From NCBI RefSeq assembly GCF_002787055.1, contig NZ_CP024808.1, forward strand, positions 894,328-958,327: a stretch of DNA of 64,000 bases. The letters run 5' to 3'. Below are positions 8,800 to 17,630 of the stretch, one piece after another; the first letter of the stretch is position 1; each line of letters opens with the position of its first letter. A program made the position numbers and the translations under genes. The stretch comes from Candidatus Nitrosotenuis aquarius. Lineage in GTDB: Archaea; Thermoproteota; Nitrososphaeria; Nitrososphaerales; Nitrosopumilaceae. The notes beneath the pieces are model-generated. The model was not told where the DNA came from, did not search any database, and saw only the letters and a list, made by a program, of their open reading frames with translations.

Positions 8800-9423
8800 A
8801 TGAGTCAGCAGACAGAACCACAAGACATCAAGAAAAAGATCCTCTCTACAGGAATAAGAGTAGGAACTACTGTCAAGACAACCTTCATGCAGCCATTCAT
8901 CACAAAGGCAAGCCCTGAAGGACTCTACATGATTGATCTGGACCAAACATTGGCAAGAATCAAGACTGCAGCTAAATTCATCAACAGAATAGAACCATCA
9001 CAAATACTGGTTTGCTCTGGACGAGAATATGCAAGCACCCCAATTGAGAAGTTCTGCGAAATCACAGGTGCTAGAAAGATGCTAAGCAGATTCATGCCAG
9101 GAACACTGACCAACCCATCATTGCCATATTACACTGAACCAAAACTAGTCATTATTTCTGATCCTCAAGTTGACTCGCAGGCAATCACAGAGGCAACAAA
9201 TGCAGGAATTCCAGTCATTGGCGTATCAAATACCGACAATGTCACATCAAAAATCGACGTAGTCATTCCAGCAAACAACAGAGGAAGAAAATCGCTTGCC
9301 ACAGTATTTTGGCTGCTGGCAAGAGAAATACTAATCCAAAAGGGAAAGCTGGGCGAAAACGACCCAATGAAATACGAAATCGACGATTTCGAAACAAAGA
9401 TTTCTGAAGAGGAACTAGAATAG
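8800..9423 (+). CDS. rps2: 30S ribosomal protein uS2
   Basis: Small-subunit protein at the head-body junction, 207 residues. The archaeal uS2 pattern is clear: RVGTTVKTTFMQPFI near residues 21-35, GLYMIDLDQTLARI near 41, LVCSGREYASTP near 69 and the Rossmann-like IISDPQVDSQAI near 117, with NNRGRKSL near 162. The C-terminus is acidic. It follows enolase after 9 nt and abuts the MEMO-family gene. Confidence 0.97.
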   Translation: MSQQTEPQDIKKKILSTGIRVGTTVKTTFMQPFITKASPEGLYMIDLDQTLARIKTAAKFINRIEPSQILVCSGREYASTPIEKFCEITGARKMLSRFMPGTLTNPSLPYYTEPKLVIISDPQVDSQAITEATNAGIPVIGVSNTDNVTSKIDVVIPANNRGRKSLATVFWLLAREILIQKGKLGENDPMKYEIDDFETKISEEELE

Positions 9424-10254
9424 ATGCGAATTAGAACACCAGCAGTTGCTGGCATGTTCTATCCAAAAGAAAAATCAAAACTCGAGCAATCAATTACTAA
9501 TTCCATATCAAGCGAGTTTGGAATAGGCCAGATTCATCAAAAAAAAGAAAAGATCTATGGAGCAATCTGCCCTCATGCAGGCTACATGTATTCAGGCCCT
9601 GTGGCCACTCATTCCTTTGAGAGTATTGCAAGCCAAGACTTTGACACTGCCGTAATTTTGGGCCCAAACCACTGGGGTATTGGATGCAACATTGCAACAA
9701 TGAAGGACTGTTCTTGGGAGACCCCGCTAGGACCAGTGGAAGTCGATTCGGATGCAGCAAAACAAATCAACGAGATATCAAGAATAATTGAAATTGATTA
9801 TTTTTCCCATACAAGAGAGCACAGCATCGAGGTTCAGGTACCAATGCTGATGCAGTTTTACAAAAAACCGTTCAAAATCTTGCCCATCATCCTAAATGAT
9901 CAGGACTATGAATACATGCAGGAAGTGGGCAATGCCGTTGCCAAGCTTGCAAGGGAAAGAAAAACCATCATAATTGGCTCATCCGACTTTACGCATTATG
10001 AGCCAAACGATTTTGCATACAAGCAGGATAAGGCACTCATCGAACCGATACTGAAATTAGATGTTGAAAAATTCTATGAAATATTGAATGAAAGGAGGGT
10101 AAGTGCGTGCGGATACGGAGCAATTGCCTCAACGATGATTGCATGCAAGGAACTTGGAGCAACACAAGGAAAGCTGCTCAAGTATGCAACTAGTGGCGAT
10201 ATTGCCGGAGACAAGAGCTCCGTTGTCGGATACGCATCAATCGTGTTTAGTTGA
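9424..10254 (+). CDS. MEMO-family protein (AmmeMemoRadiSam protein B homologue)
   Basis: A 276-residue protein of the MEMO1/LigB fold, related to non-haem iron dioxygenases. Metal-site positions are visible: CPHAGYMYSGP near 49-59, GPNHWGI near 80, HTREHSIEVQVP near 127-138 and a C-terminal CGYGAI near 229. The gene is typically found beside uS2 and mevalonate kinase in archaea, as here, but its function is not established. It starts at the base after the uS2 stop, and its TGA overlaps the TTG of mevalonate kinase by 4 nt, so translation is coupled through the cluster. Confidence 0.9.
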   Translation: MRIRTPAVAGMFYPKEKSKLEQSITNSISSEFGIGQIHQKKEKIYGAICPHAGYMYSGPVATHSFESIASQDFDTAVILGPNHWGIGCNIATMKDCSWETPLGPVEVDSDAAKQINEISRIIEIDYFSHTREHSIEVQVPMLMQFYKKPFKILPIILNDQDYEYMQEVGNAVAKLARERKTIIIGSSDFTHYEPNDFAYKQDKALIEPILKLDVEKFYEILNERRVSACGYGAIASTMIACKELGATQGKLLKYATSGDIAGDKSSVVGYASIVFS

Positions 10255-11192
10255 AGTCAATAGCATCTGCTCCTGCCAAAGTGATCTTGTTTGGCGAGCA
10301 TTTTATCGTGTATGGCGGAAAGGCAGTTTTATGCGCAATAGATAGGCGAATAACAGTAGAGTCCGAGCTTGTCGATTCCAGTACAATCCAGATAGACTCT
10401 GCGCTTGGAACTATTTCCATACCAAAAGACGAGCCAATCAAAAATGTCGATGCAAAATTTAGGCCAGTGGTATTTGTTGCCCAAAAAATTCTAAAGCAAT
10501 TCAACTCTGAATCAGGACTTGGAATAACAATACGATCAGAGATCCCGCCCGGTGTCGGCCTTGGTTCATCGTCTGCTTGTTGCGTTGCCGCAGCAAGCTC
10601 AATTTCCGGCCTTTTTGCAAAATTTTCCAAAGAAAAAGTATCGAGCCTTGCACTGGAAGCAGAAAAAACCGTCTTTGAGAATGCGTCTGGGGCAGACACC
10701 GCAAGCTGTACCTTTGGCGGAATAATGGAATATACAAAACAAGGAACAAAAAACCTGAATCTTGCGCCCAAGTTTCAGCTAGTCATTGCCAATTCAAAGA
10801 TGGTTCATTCAACCAGTGAGGTAGTATCGCGAGTAAAACAGTTCAAGGAGAAACATCCTGACGAGTTTTCCCTTCTTTGCCAGAACGAATCTGCGCTGAT
10901 TGAAGAGTCCTTGGATGCCCTGAGGGCAAATGACCTTGAAAAAATTGGGGAGAAAATGATCGTAAACCAAGCACACCTGCAAAAAATAGGTGTATCAAAC
11001 CAAACCCTGGATTCAATGGTGCAATCAGTCAAAGACATATCATATGGTGCAAAGCTGACTGGCGCAGGAGACGGCGGATGCGTCGTAGTACTAGTTGACG
11101 AGTCCAGTCTGAAAGACACACTTGATGCACTATCAGAATACGAATGTTTTGCAACAAAAATAGACACCGCCGGTGTTGAGCAAAAAGTATAG
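10251..11192 (+). CDS. mvk: Mevalonate kinase
   Basis: Phosphorylates mevalonate, the first committed ATP step of archaeal isoprenoid lipid synthesis. The 313-residue GHMP kinase shows APAKVILFGEHFIVYG at residues 7-22, the nucleotide loop PPGVGLGSSSA near 100-110 and the C-terminal LTGAGDGGCV near 265-274. The TTG start overlaps the MEMO stop by 4 nt. Together with IPK, IDI and the prenyl synthase downstream it gives a modified archaeal mevalonate route; phosphomevalonate-handling enzymes are not in the window. Confidence 0.95.
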   Translation: MKSIASAPAKVILFGEHFIVYGGKAVLCAIDRRITVESELVDSSTIQIDSALGTISIPKDEPIKNVDAKFRPVVFVAQKILKQFNSESGLGITIRSEIPPGVGLGSSSACCVAAASSISGLFAKFSKEKVSSLALEAEKTVFENASGADTASCTFGGIMEYTKQGTKNLNLAPKFQLVIANSKMVHSTSEVVSRVKQFKEKHPDEFSLLCQNESALIEESLDALRANDLEKIGEKMIVNQAHLQKIGVSNQTLDSMVQSVKDISYGAKLTGAGDGGCVVVLVDESSLKDTLDALSEYECFATKIDTAGVEQKV

Positions 11193-11204
11193 TACCACTC
11201 GATA

Positions 11205-11213
11205 CTTTTTAAC
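11205..11213 (+). promoter_or_regulatory. Internal TATA-like box before isopentenyl phosphate kinase
   Basis: A CTTTTTAAC element is centred 28 nt before the ATG of the kinase, in the only gap (44 nt) inside the isoprenoid cluster. It suggests that IPK-IDI-prenyl synthase-GluRS can also be transcribed apart from the RpoN-uS2 part. Confidence 0.5.
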
Positions 11214-11236
11214 TGAGGCCATTTCTGAGGTCAATT

Positions 11237-11974
11237 ATGATTCTCATCAAGCTTGGAGGCTCTATCATAACCAACAAGGAAAGACCTCTTTCTCCAAGAA
11301 CAAAGACCATAGACAGCATTGCAAGACAGCTAAAAAAGATCTCAGAACCCTTCATCATAGTGCACGGCGGGGGATCATTTGGCCATTACTGGTCTGTCAA
11401 ATATGACATGCACACAAAGCCCGCAAAATACGACTACCATGGCGTTGCAATAGTCAAAAACTCGATGATTCAGCTAAACAAGATAATTCTGGATTCTTTT
11501 GCAAAAAACAAGCTAAACCCGTACTGCCTTCCGCCAACTGACTTTATGGCAGGAAACACACCAATCATACCAAAGGTAAAGGAAGTCAAAAAAATTGCAG
11601 AATCCAATTTGGTTCCAGTAACATTTGGCGATGCGTTGTGGTACGGCCAGAAAAAATCCTACATCTTATCAGGAGACAAAATTATGAGCATTCTGGCAAA
11701 AACATTACGCCCAAGGCTCTCAATATTTGTCCTAAATGTGGACGGGCTGTATTCCGATTTTAAGACAAAACGGCTAATCCACGACATGAGGGACCAACAA
11801 GCATCAATACAGGACATACCAATGGATGTCACAGGCGGCATGAGGCGCAAAGTCGAAGAGGCAACCAAGATTTCCAAGATGGGCCTAAAGGTCTTTTTTG
11901 TAAACGGAAACAAGCCGCAAAGAATAGTCGATGCAATACAAAAAAACAAGTTTGAGGGAACAGTATTTCGATAG
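11237..11974 (+). CDS. ipk: Isopentenyl phosphate kinase
   Basis: Converts isopentenyl phosphate to isopentenyl diphosphate, the last step of the alternative archaeal mevalonate route. The 245-residue amino acid kinase-fold protein has ILIKLGGSIITNK at residues 2-14, HGGGSFGHYW near 54-63 (the histidine of GHY is the IPK hallmark) and LNVDGLYSD near 171. An ATG with a TATA-like box 28 nt upstream fixes the start. The IDI gene follows after 2 nt. Confidence 0.95.
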   Translation: MILIKLGGSIITNKERPLSPRTKTIDSIARQLKKISEPFIIVHGGGSFGHYWSVKYDMHTKPAKYDYHGVAIVKNSMIQLNKIILDSFAKNKLNPYCLPPTDFMAGNTPIIPKVKEVKKIAESNLVPVTFGDALWYGQKKSYILSGDKIMSILAKTLRPRLSIFVLNVDGLYSDFKTKRLIHDMRDQQASIQDIPMDVTGGMRRKVEEATKISKMGLKVFFVNGNKPQRIVDAIQKNKFEGTVFR

Positions 11975-11976
11975 AC

Positions 11977-12618
11977 ATGGCAGAAGAATTTCTAATCCTA
12001 GTCGATAGCAACGACAACCCAATAGGCACAGAGGAAAAAGTAAAGTGCCACCTTCCAAACGGCAAGCTTCACCGCGCATTTACTGTATTGCTCTTTGACA
12101 AGGACCACAGGCTCTTACTTACAAGAAGGAGTGAAAGCAAGATGCTCTGGCCAGGAGACTGGGACGGCACGGTCGCAAGCCACCCAAGAAAGACAGAGAC
12201 CTATGTGTCGTCTGCAGAGCGAAGACTACCAGAGGAAATCGGCGCCCAGTGCAAGCTGGATTATCTCTTCAAGTTCGAGTATCACGTCCCATACAAGGAT
12301 GTGGGATCGGAAAATGAGATCTGCGGTACATTGATCGGCCTAGTCCCAGATGATTTTCAAATGAAACTAGTCAAAGACGAGATTAGTGAGATAAAGTGGG
12401 TAGACGAAAAGGAATTGCTCTCAGACATTGACAAAAATCCTCAGATTTATTGTCCGTGGATGCTAGTTGCCCTGTATTTTCTATATGCGTCAGATGAGGC
12501 AATGATTCAAAAACACAAACCAGTCTTTGACAAATGGATGAGGCCAGAGCACAAGCAGATACTGGAAAAATCACTCAAATACCACTTTCCAACAAACAAC
12601 TGGAGGCTGCTAAACTAA
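11977..12618 (+). CDS. Type I isopentenyl-diphosphate delta-isomerase-like Nudix protein (catalytic Cys replaced by Ala)
   Basis: A 213-residue Nudix protein closest to type I IDI, which interconverts IPP and DMAPP. His25 and His32 (CHLPNGKLH), His69 (VASHP) and the ENE pair near 112-114 match the metal ligands and catalytic Glu of the E. coli enzyme, and they fall at nearly identical residue numbers. The catalytic Cys67 of the E. coli enzyme, however, is Ala67 here (GCA at 12175-12177, in GTVASHP). Position in the isoprenoid cluster, between IPK and the prenyl synthase, argues for a role in that pathway. The missing nucleophile makes isomerase activity uncertain. The stop overlaps the next ATG by one base (TAATG). 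Confidence 0.85.
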   Translation: MAEEFLILVDSNDNPIGTEEKVKCHLPNGKLHRAFTVLLFDKDHRLLLTRRSESKMLWPGDWDGTVASHPRKTETYVSSAERRLPEEIGAQCKLDYLFKFEYHVPYKDVGSENEICGTLIGLVPDDFQMKLVKDEISEIKWVDEKELLSDIDKNPQIYCPWMLVALYFLYASDEAMIQKHKPVFDKWMRPEHKQILEKSLKYHFPTNNWRLLN

Positions 12619-13592
12619 TGGTAAAGACACTCCCAAGCACTGCAAAAAAGATCAATTCCTATCTAAAGTCAAATCTGAACGGTAGACCGGATGTTTTGTA
12701 CAAGGCAGGCGCTCACCTAATTGTCAACGGCGGCAAGCGACTTAGGCCATATTTGGTACTGAAAAGCTGCCAAATGCTTGGCGGCTCGACAAAAGACGCA
12801 CTTCCGGCAGCTGCTGCAATAGAGATGGTTCACAACTTTACTTTGGTTCACGATGATATCATGGACAATGATGAGATGCGACACGGCGTTCCAACTGTAC
12901 ATACTAGATTTGGCATGCCGCTTGCAATACTTGCAGGGGACGTTTTGTTTTCAAAGGCATTTGAGATGGTTTCCACAGACAGGGTCAGAAATCCGCAGGT
13001 ATCATCAGGCCTTGTTGCAAGGCTAGCCAAGGCGTGCGTAGACGTGTGTGAAGGCCAAGTCCTTGACATCAAGATGGCCGAGGGAAAAAAGATCCCTACC
13101 AAGGCAGAATACATCACCATGATAGAAAAAAAGACATCGGCCCTCTTTGAGGTATCGTGCGCAATGGGCGCAATTTGCGCCAAAAAACCGCAAGACGTTG
13201 CAAACTTGGCGTCATTTGGAAAAAACCTCGGCGTTTCATTTCAGATAACAGATGACTATATCGGAGTCTTGGGCGACCCCAAGATCACAAAAAAGCCAGT
13301 AGGAAACGACCTGCGAGAAGGAAAGAAATCCCTGCCAATACTGCTTGCAATACAAAAGGCAGACCCAAGATCCAAAAAAATAATCCTCAAAGTATTTGGA
13401 AATCCAAGGGCCGCAAAATCAGACATTGCAAAGGCAATAGAGGTGATGCGAGACCTGCACATAGAGCAAGAAGTAAGGAAAGCAGCTCTGGATTATGCGC
13501 AAAAGGCAAAGCGTTCTTTGGCAAAATATTCAGGTCCTGCAAAATCAGAAATGATTGCGCTTTTGGATTTTGTTGTAACTAGGAGCCTGTAG
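12618..13592 (+). CDS. Polyprenyl (geranylgeranyl) diphosphate synthase
   Basis: Chain-elongating trans-prenyltransferase that builds C20 or similar chains for membrane ether lipids, 324 residues. The first Asp-rich motif is DDIMDND (near residue 79) and the second is FQITDDYIG (near 210), with the basic GGKRLRPYL near 38 binding diphosphate. An open frame extends upstream into idi, but the ATG at 12618 in the TAATG overlap gives the normal start. The residues before the first DDxxD (MVHNFTLV) do not decide product length, so geranylgeranyl is an inference from pathway context. Confidence 0.93.
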   Translation: MVKTLPSTAKKINSYLKSNLNGRPDVLYKAGAHLIVNGGKRLRPYLVLKSCQMLGGSTKDALPAAAAIEMVHNFTLVHDDIMDNDEMRHGVPTVHTRFGMPLAILAGDVLFSKAFEMVSTDRVRNPQVSSGLVARLAKACVDVCEGQVLDIKMAEGKKIPTKAEYITMIEKKTSALFEVSCAMGAICAKKPQDVANLASFGKNLGVSFQITDDYIGVLGDPKITKKPVGNDLREGKKSLPILLAIQKADPRSKKIILKVFGNPRAAKSDIAKAIEVMRDLHIEQEVRKAALDYAQKAKRSLAKYSGPAKSEMIALLDFVVTRSL

Positions 13593-13593
13593 A

Positions 13594-15300
13594 TTGAGTG
13601 AACAAGTAAGAAACAAGATACTAAGAGCAGCACTGCAAAACGCACTAGACCACGGCAAAACCCAGGACAAAATAGTCCTAGGCAAAATTCTCGGAACAGA
13701 GCCGTTACTTCGAACCCAGGTAAAGGAAATAATGCCGGCCATAATCGAGATAGTAAATTCCGTAAACCAAATGTCGCAGGACCAAATCAAAAGACAGATC
13801 CAAGACAAGTTCCCAGACCTGCTTGCAGAAAAGCCAAAAAAGCAAGAAGAGCGAGAAGGCTTGCCCCCACTTGAAGGAGCAGAGCACGGCAAAGTTGTCA
13901 CAAGGTTCCCACCAGAACCAAACGGATATCCACACATTGGGCACGCAAAGGCAGCCATAATCGATGAGGAGTATGCCAAAATGTACGGCGGCAAGCTGAT
14001 TTTGCGATTTGACGATACAAACCCAGAAGCTGAACGACTGGAATATTACGCGGCAATCAAGGTAGGCCTTGACTGGCTTGAGGTAAAGTACGATCGAGTA
14101 AAGAACACATCAGACGACATAGAACTACTCTACAAAAAATGCCAGGAAATGCTGGATGGCAACTATGCGTATGTCTGCACGTGCAAGCAAGAGACAATCT
14201 CTGCAAACAGGCGAGAGATGAAGCCATGCAAGTGCAGCATGGGCGAGCTTGAACAAAACAAGGACAGATGGGACAAAATGTTCTCAAAATTCGGACAGGG
14301 GGACGCCATAGTCCGATTCCGAGGAAACATGAGCTCAGAGAACACCGTGATGAGAGATCCAGTGATGTTTAGAATCATAGAAACAAAGCATCCATTGCTT
14401 GGCGACAAGTATAGAGTCTGGCCAAGCTACGACTTTGCGGTGGCAATTGAGGACAGCGTTGATGGAGTGACACATGCATTTAGGACCAAGGAGTACGAGC
14501 TGAGAAACGAGCTGTACTATACAATTTTGGATCTGCTAAAGATGAGAAAGCCAAAGGTCATCGAGTTCTCAAGACTTGGCTTTGAGGGAATGCCAGTATC
14601 CAAGAGAGTTTTGCGACCGTTAATTGAAGAGGGCAAGGTCTCCGGATATGACGACCCAAGGCTTCCAACGCTAGAGGCACTAAAAAGACGAGGAATACGA
14701 CAGGACGCAATCAGAAAATTCGTATTGTCATTAGGATTTACAAAGGCAGACACACTGGCACCGTTTGAAACCCTAGAGTCGTTTAACCGCAAAATAGTCG
14801 ACCCAGAAAGCATCCGGCTGCACATGGTCAAAAATCCAGCCTCAATTAAGATCAAGGATTTACCATCAAGTACAATCACCATGCCAAACCACCCAACCAA
14901 GGACATGGGCAAGCGCACAATAGAACATGATGGCGGATTTTACGTAGAGTCAGAAGACGTCGACAAGCTAAAGCCAGGCGATGCAATTCGCTTTATGGGC
15001 CTAGGCAATGTCAAAATAACAAGCCAGTCCCCACTAGAAGGCCAATACATCGGAGACGGGTTGGGAACAGATATTCCCAAAGTTCACTGGGTTGCACAAA
15101 AAAATGCGCAGAAAATCAAGGTCCTCATTCCAAGCCAGCTCTTCATCGGCGAGGAATTCAATGCATCAAGCCTGCAGGAGATCAACGTTTTTACAGAACC
15201 CCACTATAACGAGCTAAAAGAGGGAAAGGAAATACAATTCGTAAGATTCGGATACTGCAGAAAGGATTCTATGCTTCAAGCAATTTACACACACAAGTGA
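13594..15300 (+). CDS. gltX: Glutamyl-tRNA synthetase (archaeal type)
   Basis: Class I synthetase charging tRNA-Glu, 568 residues, of the archaeal/eukaryotic GlxRS type with an N-terminal helical extension of about 95 residues. The HIGH signature is in EPNGYPHIGHAKAA (near 108-121) and the KMSKS equivalent is GMPVSKR (near 333). A Cys set CTCKQETISANRREMKPC near 195 resembles a zinc-binding insertion. The C-terminal beta-barrel anticodon-binding domains follow. The start is TTG, one base after the stop of the prenyl synthase. Whether it also charges tRNA-Gln (non-discriminating) cannot be read here. Confidence 0.96.
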   Translation: MSEQVRNKILRAALQNALDHGKTQDKIVLGKILGTEPLLRTQVKEIMPAIIEIVNSVNQMSQDQIKRQIQDKFPDLLAEKPKKQEEREGLPPLEGAEHGKVVTRFPPEPNGYPHIGHAKAAIIDEEYAKMYGGKLILRFDDTNPEAERLEYYAAIKVGLDWLEVKYDRVKNTSDDIELLYKKCQEMLDGNYAYVCTCKQETISANRREMKPCKCSMGELEQNKDRWDKMFSKFGQGDAIVRFRGNMSSENTVMRDPVMFRIIETKHPLLGDKYRVWPSYDFAVAIEDSVDGVTHAFRTKEYELRNELYYTILDLLKMRKPKVIEFSRLGFEGMPVSKRVLRPLIEEGKVSGYDDPRLPTLEALKRRGIRQDAIRKFVLSLGFTKADTLAPFETLESFNRKIVDPESIRLHMVKNPASIKIKDLPSSTITMPNHPTKDMGKRTIEHDGGFYVESEDVDKLKPGDAIRFMGLGNVKITSQSPLEGQYIGDGLGTDIPKVHWVAQKNAQKIKVLIPSQLFIGEEFNASSLQEINVFTEPHYNELKEGKEIQFVRFGYCRKDSMLQAIYTHK

Positions 15301-15307
15301 GAAAACA

Positions 15308-16171
15308 ATGAAGATTGGCAGATTTTTGATTGGAGGCAAGGAGACTTATGGATTTGTCAAGGACGGACAAATTGCAACAAAAGAAGAAATCATATCAAAG
15401 ACAGGAATCCCAATTCCGTTATCGATTAAGGAGTTTTTGTTTGACGGCTGGTACAAAGAAGTCGTATCGCAAAACCCCAAGCTTGACTATTCCGTAAAGT
15501 TATCCGATGCAAAGATCTTGGCTCCAATCCCAAATCCGCCCAAGGTGATCTGCCTTGCATTCAACTATGTGGATCACGCAAAAGAGCAGAACCTAACACC
15601 GCCAACAGAGCCTGCCATAGTAATAATTCCAAGGACTACACTGAACGGTACAAATTCCGAGATTGTCTGCCCTAGTTTTGTAAAACAGCTTGACTATGAA
15701 GTAGAGCTTGCAATTATCATATCCAAAGACTGCAAAAACATACAAGAAAAAGACACAATGGACTCTATCTTTGGATACATGGTCTTCAATGACGTATCGG
15801 CAAGGGACATTCAGGCACAAGACAAACAGTTTGGGCGCGCAAAGGGATTTGACACATTTGCGCCATGCGGACCATGGATTACAACTGCGGACGAAATCCC
15901 AGATCCCCAAAATCTCAAAATGACCACAAAGGTAAACGGAGTATTGCGCCAAAATTCAAACACCGCAAACATGTTCATAAAAATCCCATCAATTGTGGCA
16001 AAACTGAGCAGAGTGATGACACTAGAGCGCGGTGACATCATATCTACGGGAACTCCTGCAGGCGTGATGCTAAACAAGCCAGACGCAGTCTTCCTAAAGG
16101 ACGGGGACAAAATAGAGATGGAAATAGAAAAGATAGGCAAGCTGGAAAACACAGTCCGATTCGTGCATTAG
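15308..16171 (+). CDS. Fumarylacetoacetate hydrolase-family protein
   Basis: A 287-residue protein of the FAH superfamily, which hydrolyses or decarboxylates beta-diketo and oxo acids with a divalent metal. The catalytic domain has VICLAFNYVDHAKEQ near 78, the acidic ligand run LDYEVELAI near 120 (ExE), FNDVSARDIQ near 162 and the C-terminal GDIISTGTPAGV near 239. These fit the acylpyruvate hydrolase/oxaloacetate decarboxylase branch. It starts 7 nt after gltX and ends 32 nt before the Rieske gene. Substrate unknown. Confidence 0.88.
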   Translation: MKIGRFLIGGKETYGFVKDGQIATKEEIISKTGIPIPLSIKEFLFDGWYKEVVSQNPKLDYSVKLSDAKILAPIPNPPKVICLAFNYVDHAKEQNLTPPTEPAIVIIPRTTLNGTNSEIVCPSFVKQLDYEVELAIIISKDCKNIQEKDTMDSIFGYMVFNDVSARDIQAQDKQFGRAKGFDTFAPCGPWITTADEIPDPQNLKMTTKVNGVLRQNSNTANMFIKIPSIVAKLSRVMTLERGDIISTGTPAGVMLNKPDAVFLKDGDKIEMEIEKIGKLENTVRFVH

Positions 16172-16203
16172 ATTTTTAAGAAATACCAAAACATCATGGA
16201 ATA

Positions 16204-16512
16204 ATGGGCAAAATCATTGTAGGCAAGACATCAGAGATTCCGCCAGGAAAGATGACAAAGGTAACCGCGGATGGACGAGAGATCCTGGTTGCAAACATTG
16301 ACGGAAATTATTTTGCCTGTGACGACACATGCACACATGCAGGAGCAAGTCTTTCAGGAGGAGTCTTGGAGGGTGGAATTGTCACGTGCGGATGGCATGG
16401 TGCCAAGTTCAACTGCATGAGCGGCAAGCTGGAAAAGTTCCCAGCCAAAATCAGGGACCTCAGGGCATATAGAACAATAGTAGAATCTGACAACGTTTTT
16501 GTGGAGTTCTAG
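16204..16512 (+). CDS. Rieske [2Fe-2S] ferredoxin
   Basis: A soluble 102-residue Rieske protein of the type that donates electrons to oxygenases or nitrite reductase-like enzymes. The cluster ligands are the CTHAG pair (near residues 43-47) and CGWHG (near 62-66), spaced as in Rieske ferredoxins. There is no membrane anchor. A TATA-like TTTTTAAGA is centred about 27 nt before the ATG, so it has its own promoter. The redox partner is not adjacent. Confidence 0.92.
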   Translation: MGKIIVGKTSEIPPGKMTKVTADGREILVANIDGNYFACDDTCTHAGASLSGGVLEGGIVTCGWHGAKFNCMSGKLEKFPAKIRDLRAYRTIVESDNVFVEF

Positions 16513-16558
16513 GGTGTAGATTTTAAAACTAGTGTCAATATTACAAAATGAATTAGGC

Positions 16559-16831
16559 ATGGCAGACAAAAAGGCTCAAAACCAAAAATCACTTGAAGTG
16601 GCAATCCAGACACTAACCCAGGTTGCCTCAAGTCCTACGACACCAAAGAACATCAAAAAGAATCTGACAGACTTGATTACCAATCTCAAGTCGGGCCAAG
16701 ACCCAGTTTCGATTAGAGCCGCAAATGCAATATCCCAAATTGATGATGTGACGCAAGACCCGAACCTGCCATCATACGTGCGAGTTACACTATGGCAAGC
16801 AGTATCAACCCTAGAGAGTATTAGAGATTAA
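16559..16831 (+). CDS. UPF0147-family protein
   Basis: A 90-residue helical protein matching the archaeal UPF0147 family, known only as conserved. It shows an amphipathic helical pattern with LTQVASSPTTPKNIKKNL in the N-terminal half and SIRAANAISQIDDVTQDPN in the C-terminal half. An in-frame GTG exists 27 nt upstream, but the ATG is preferred because it gives the usual family length and lies downstream of a TTTTAAAAC element. Function unknown. Confidence 0.8.
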   Translation: MADKKAQNQKSLEVAIQTLTQVASSPTTPKNIKKNLTDLITNLKSGQDPVSIRAANAISQIDDVTQDPNLPSYVRVTLWQAVSTLESIRD

Positions 16832-16855
16832 ATTTCCCCAAGTCACATTTCCAGT

Positions 16856-17596
16856 GTGAAAATAGAGGAATACATTTCGTCATTGCCAGATTCTATAATT
16901 TCAGGCCAAGAAGTTCAGCTATTGGATGATTCATTGCGAGAGATTTTCAAGTTTGCAGGCCTTGGTGCAAACGATGTTTTCTATCACCTGGGATGCGGAA
17001 CCGGAAACAGCCTGCAAATAGCTGCCAAAGAATTTGGAGCCCGAGCAGTCGGAATCGACAATGACCCGGAAAAAATCTCACAGATAAAAAAAGATCCAAA
17101 GATAATCGCATTACACCAAGACATAACGGATGCAGACCTATCAGATGCAACAATAGTCCTGTTTTGGTTTTCAGATGAGGCCATAATCGCAAAGATGCTT
17201 GAAAAATTCTCCAATTTGAGGCCGGGATGCAAGATTATCACCATTTTTGATCCATTACCTGGAGTAATCCCAAACAAGGTCAGATTTCCATATCTGTTGC
17301 ACCAGACTCCATTTATCCTAGCAAAGAGTCTCAAGGACCAGATAATGGCAGTATTTGAGACAGAATGCATTGACTTTACCACCGCATGGGAGCATGCAGA
17401 GCGATACACCAAGGCAGTGGGCTCGCCAGACACAGGAAACGACAGGTTTCTGACCATACTGCAGACAGTAATGATCTGGATAAATGCAAAAAATCTCGGA
17501 CTGGCCTGCACTCAGGAGATCCCAGCTCCTGTCAAAGCCTACATCGAAATACTGGATAATTTTTTTAACATAGAGGTAAGGCATCTCATAAAATAG
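16856..17596 (+). CDS. Class I SAM-dependent methyltransferase-like protein
   Basis: A 246-residue protein with a Rossmann methyltransferase core: the SAM loop is LGCGTGNSLQIA near residues 45-56, the acidic end of strand 2 is VGIDNDPEKI near 65, and motif II-like LSDATIVLFWF is near 96. The pattern is like small DOT1/SAM-binding proteins. The C-terminal 80 residues are helical and match nothing I recognise. It starts at GTG, 24 nt after the UPF0147 gene. Substrate unknown. Confidence 0.72.
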   Translation: MKIEEYISSLPDSIISGQEVQLLDDSLREIFKFAGLGANDVFYHLGCGTGNSLQIAAKEFGARAVGIDNDPEKISQIKKDPKIIALHQDITDADLSDATIVLFWFSDEAIIAKMLEKFSNLRPGCKIITIFDPLPGVIPNKVRFPYLLHQTPFILAKSLKDQIMAVFETECIDFTTAWEHAERYTKAVGSPDTGNDRFLTILQTVMIWINAKNLGLACTQEIPAPVKAYIEILDNFFNIEVRHLIK

Positions 17597-17630
17597 CGAA
17601 CCTTTTATTTTTCAGCCACATAAGCAAAGC

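Noticed and set aside
12534-12617. Longer N-terminus for the prenyl synthase
   Set aside because: It would lie inside idi; the ATG in the TAATG overlap gives the usual length.
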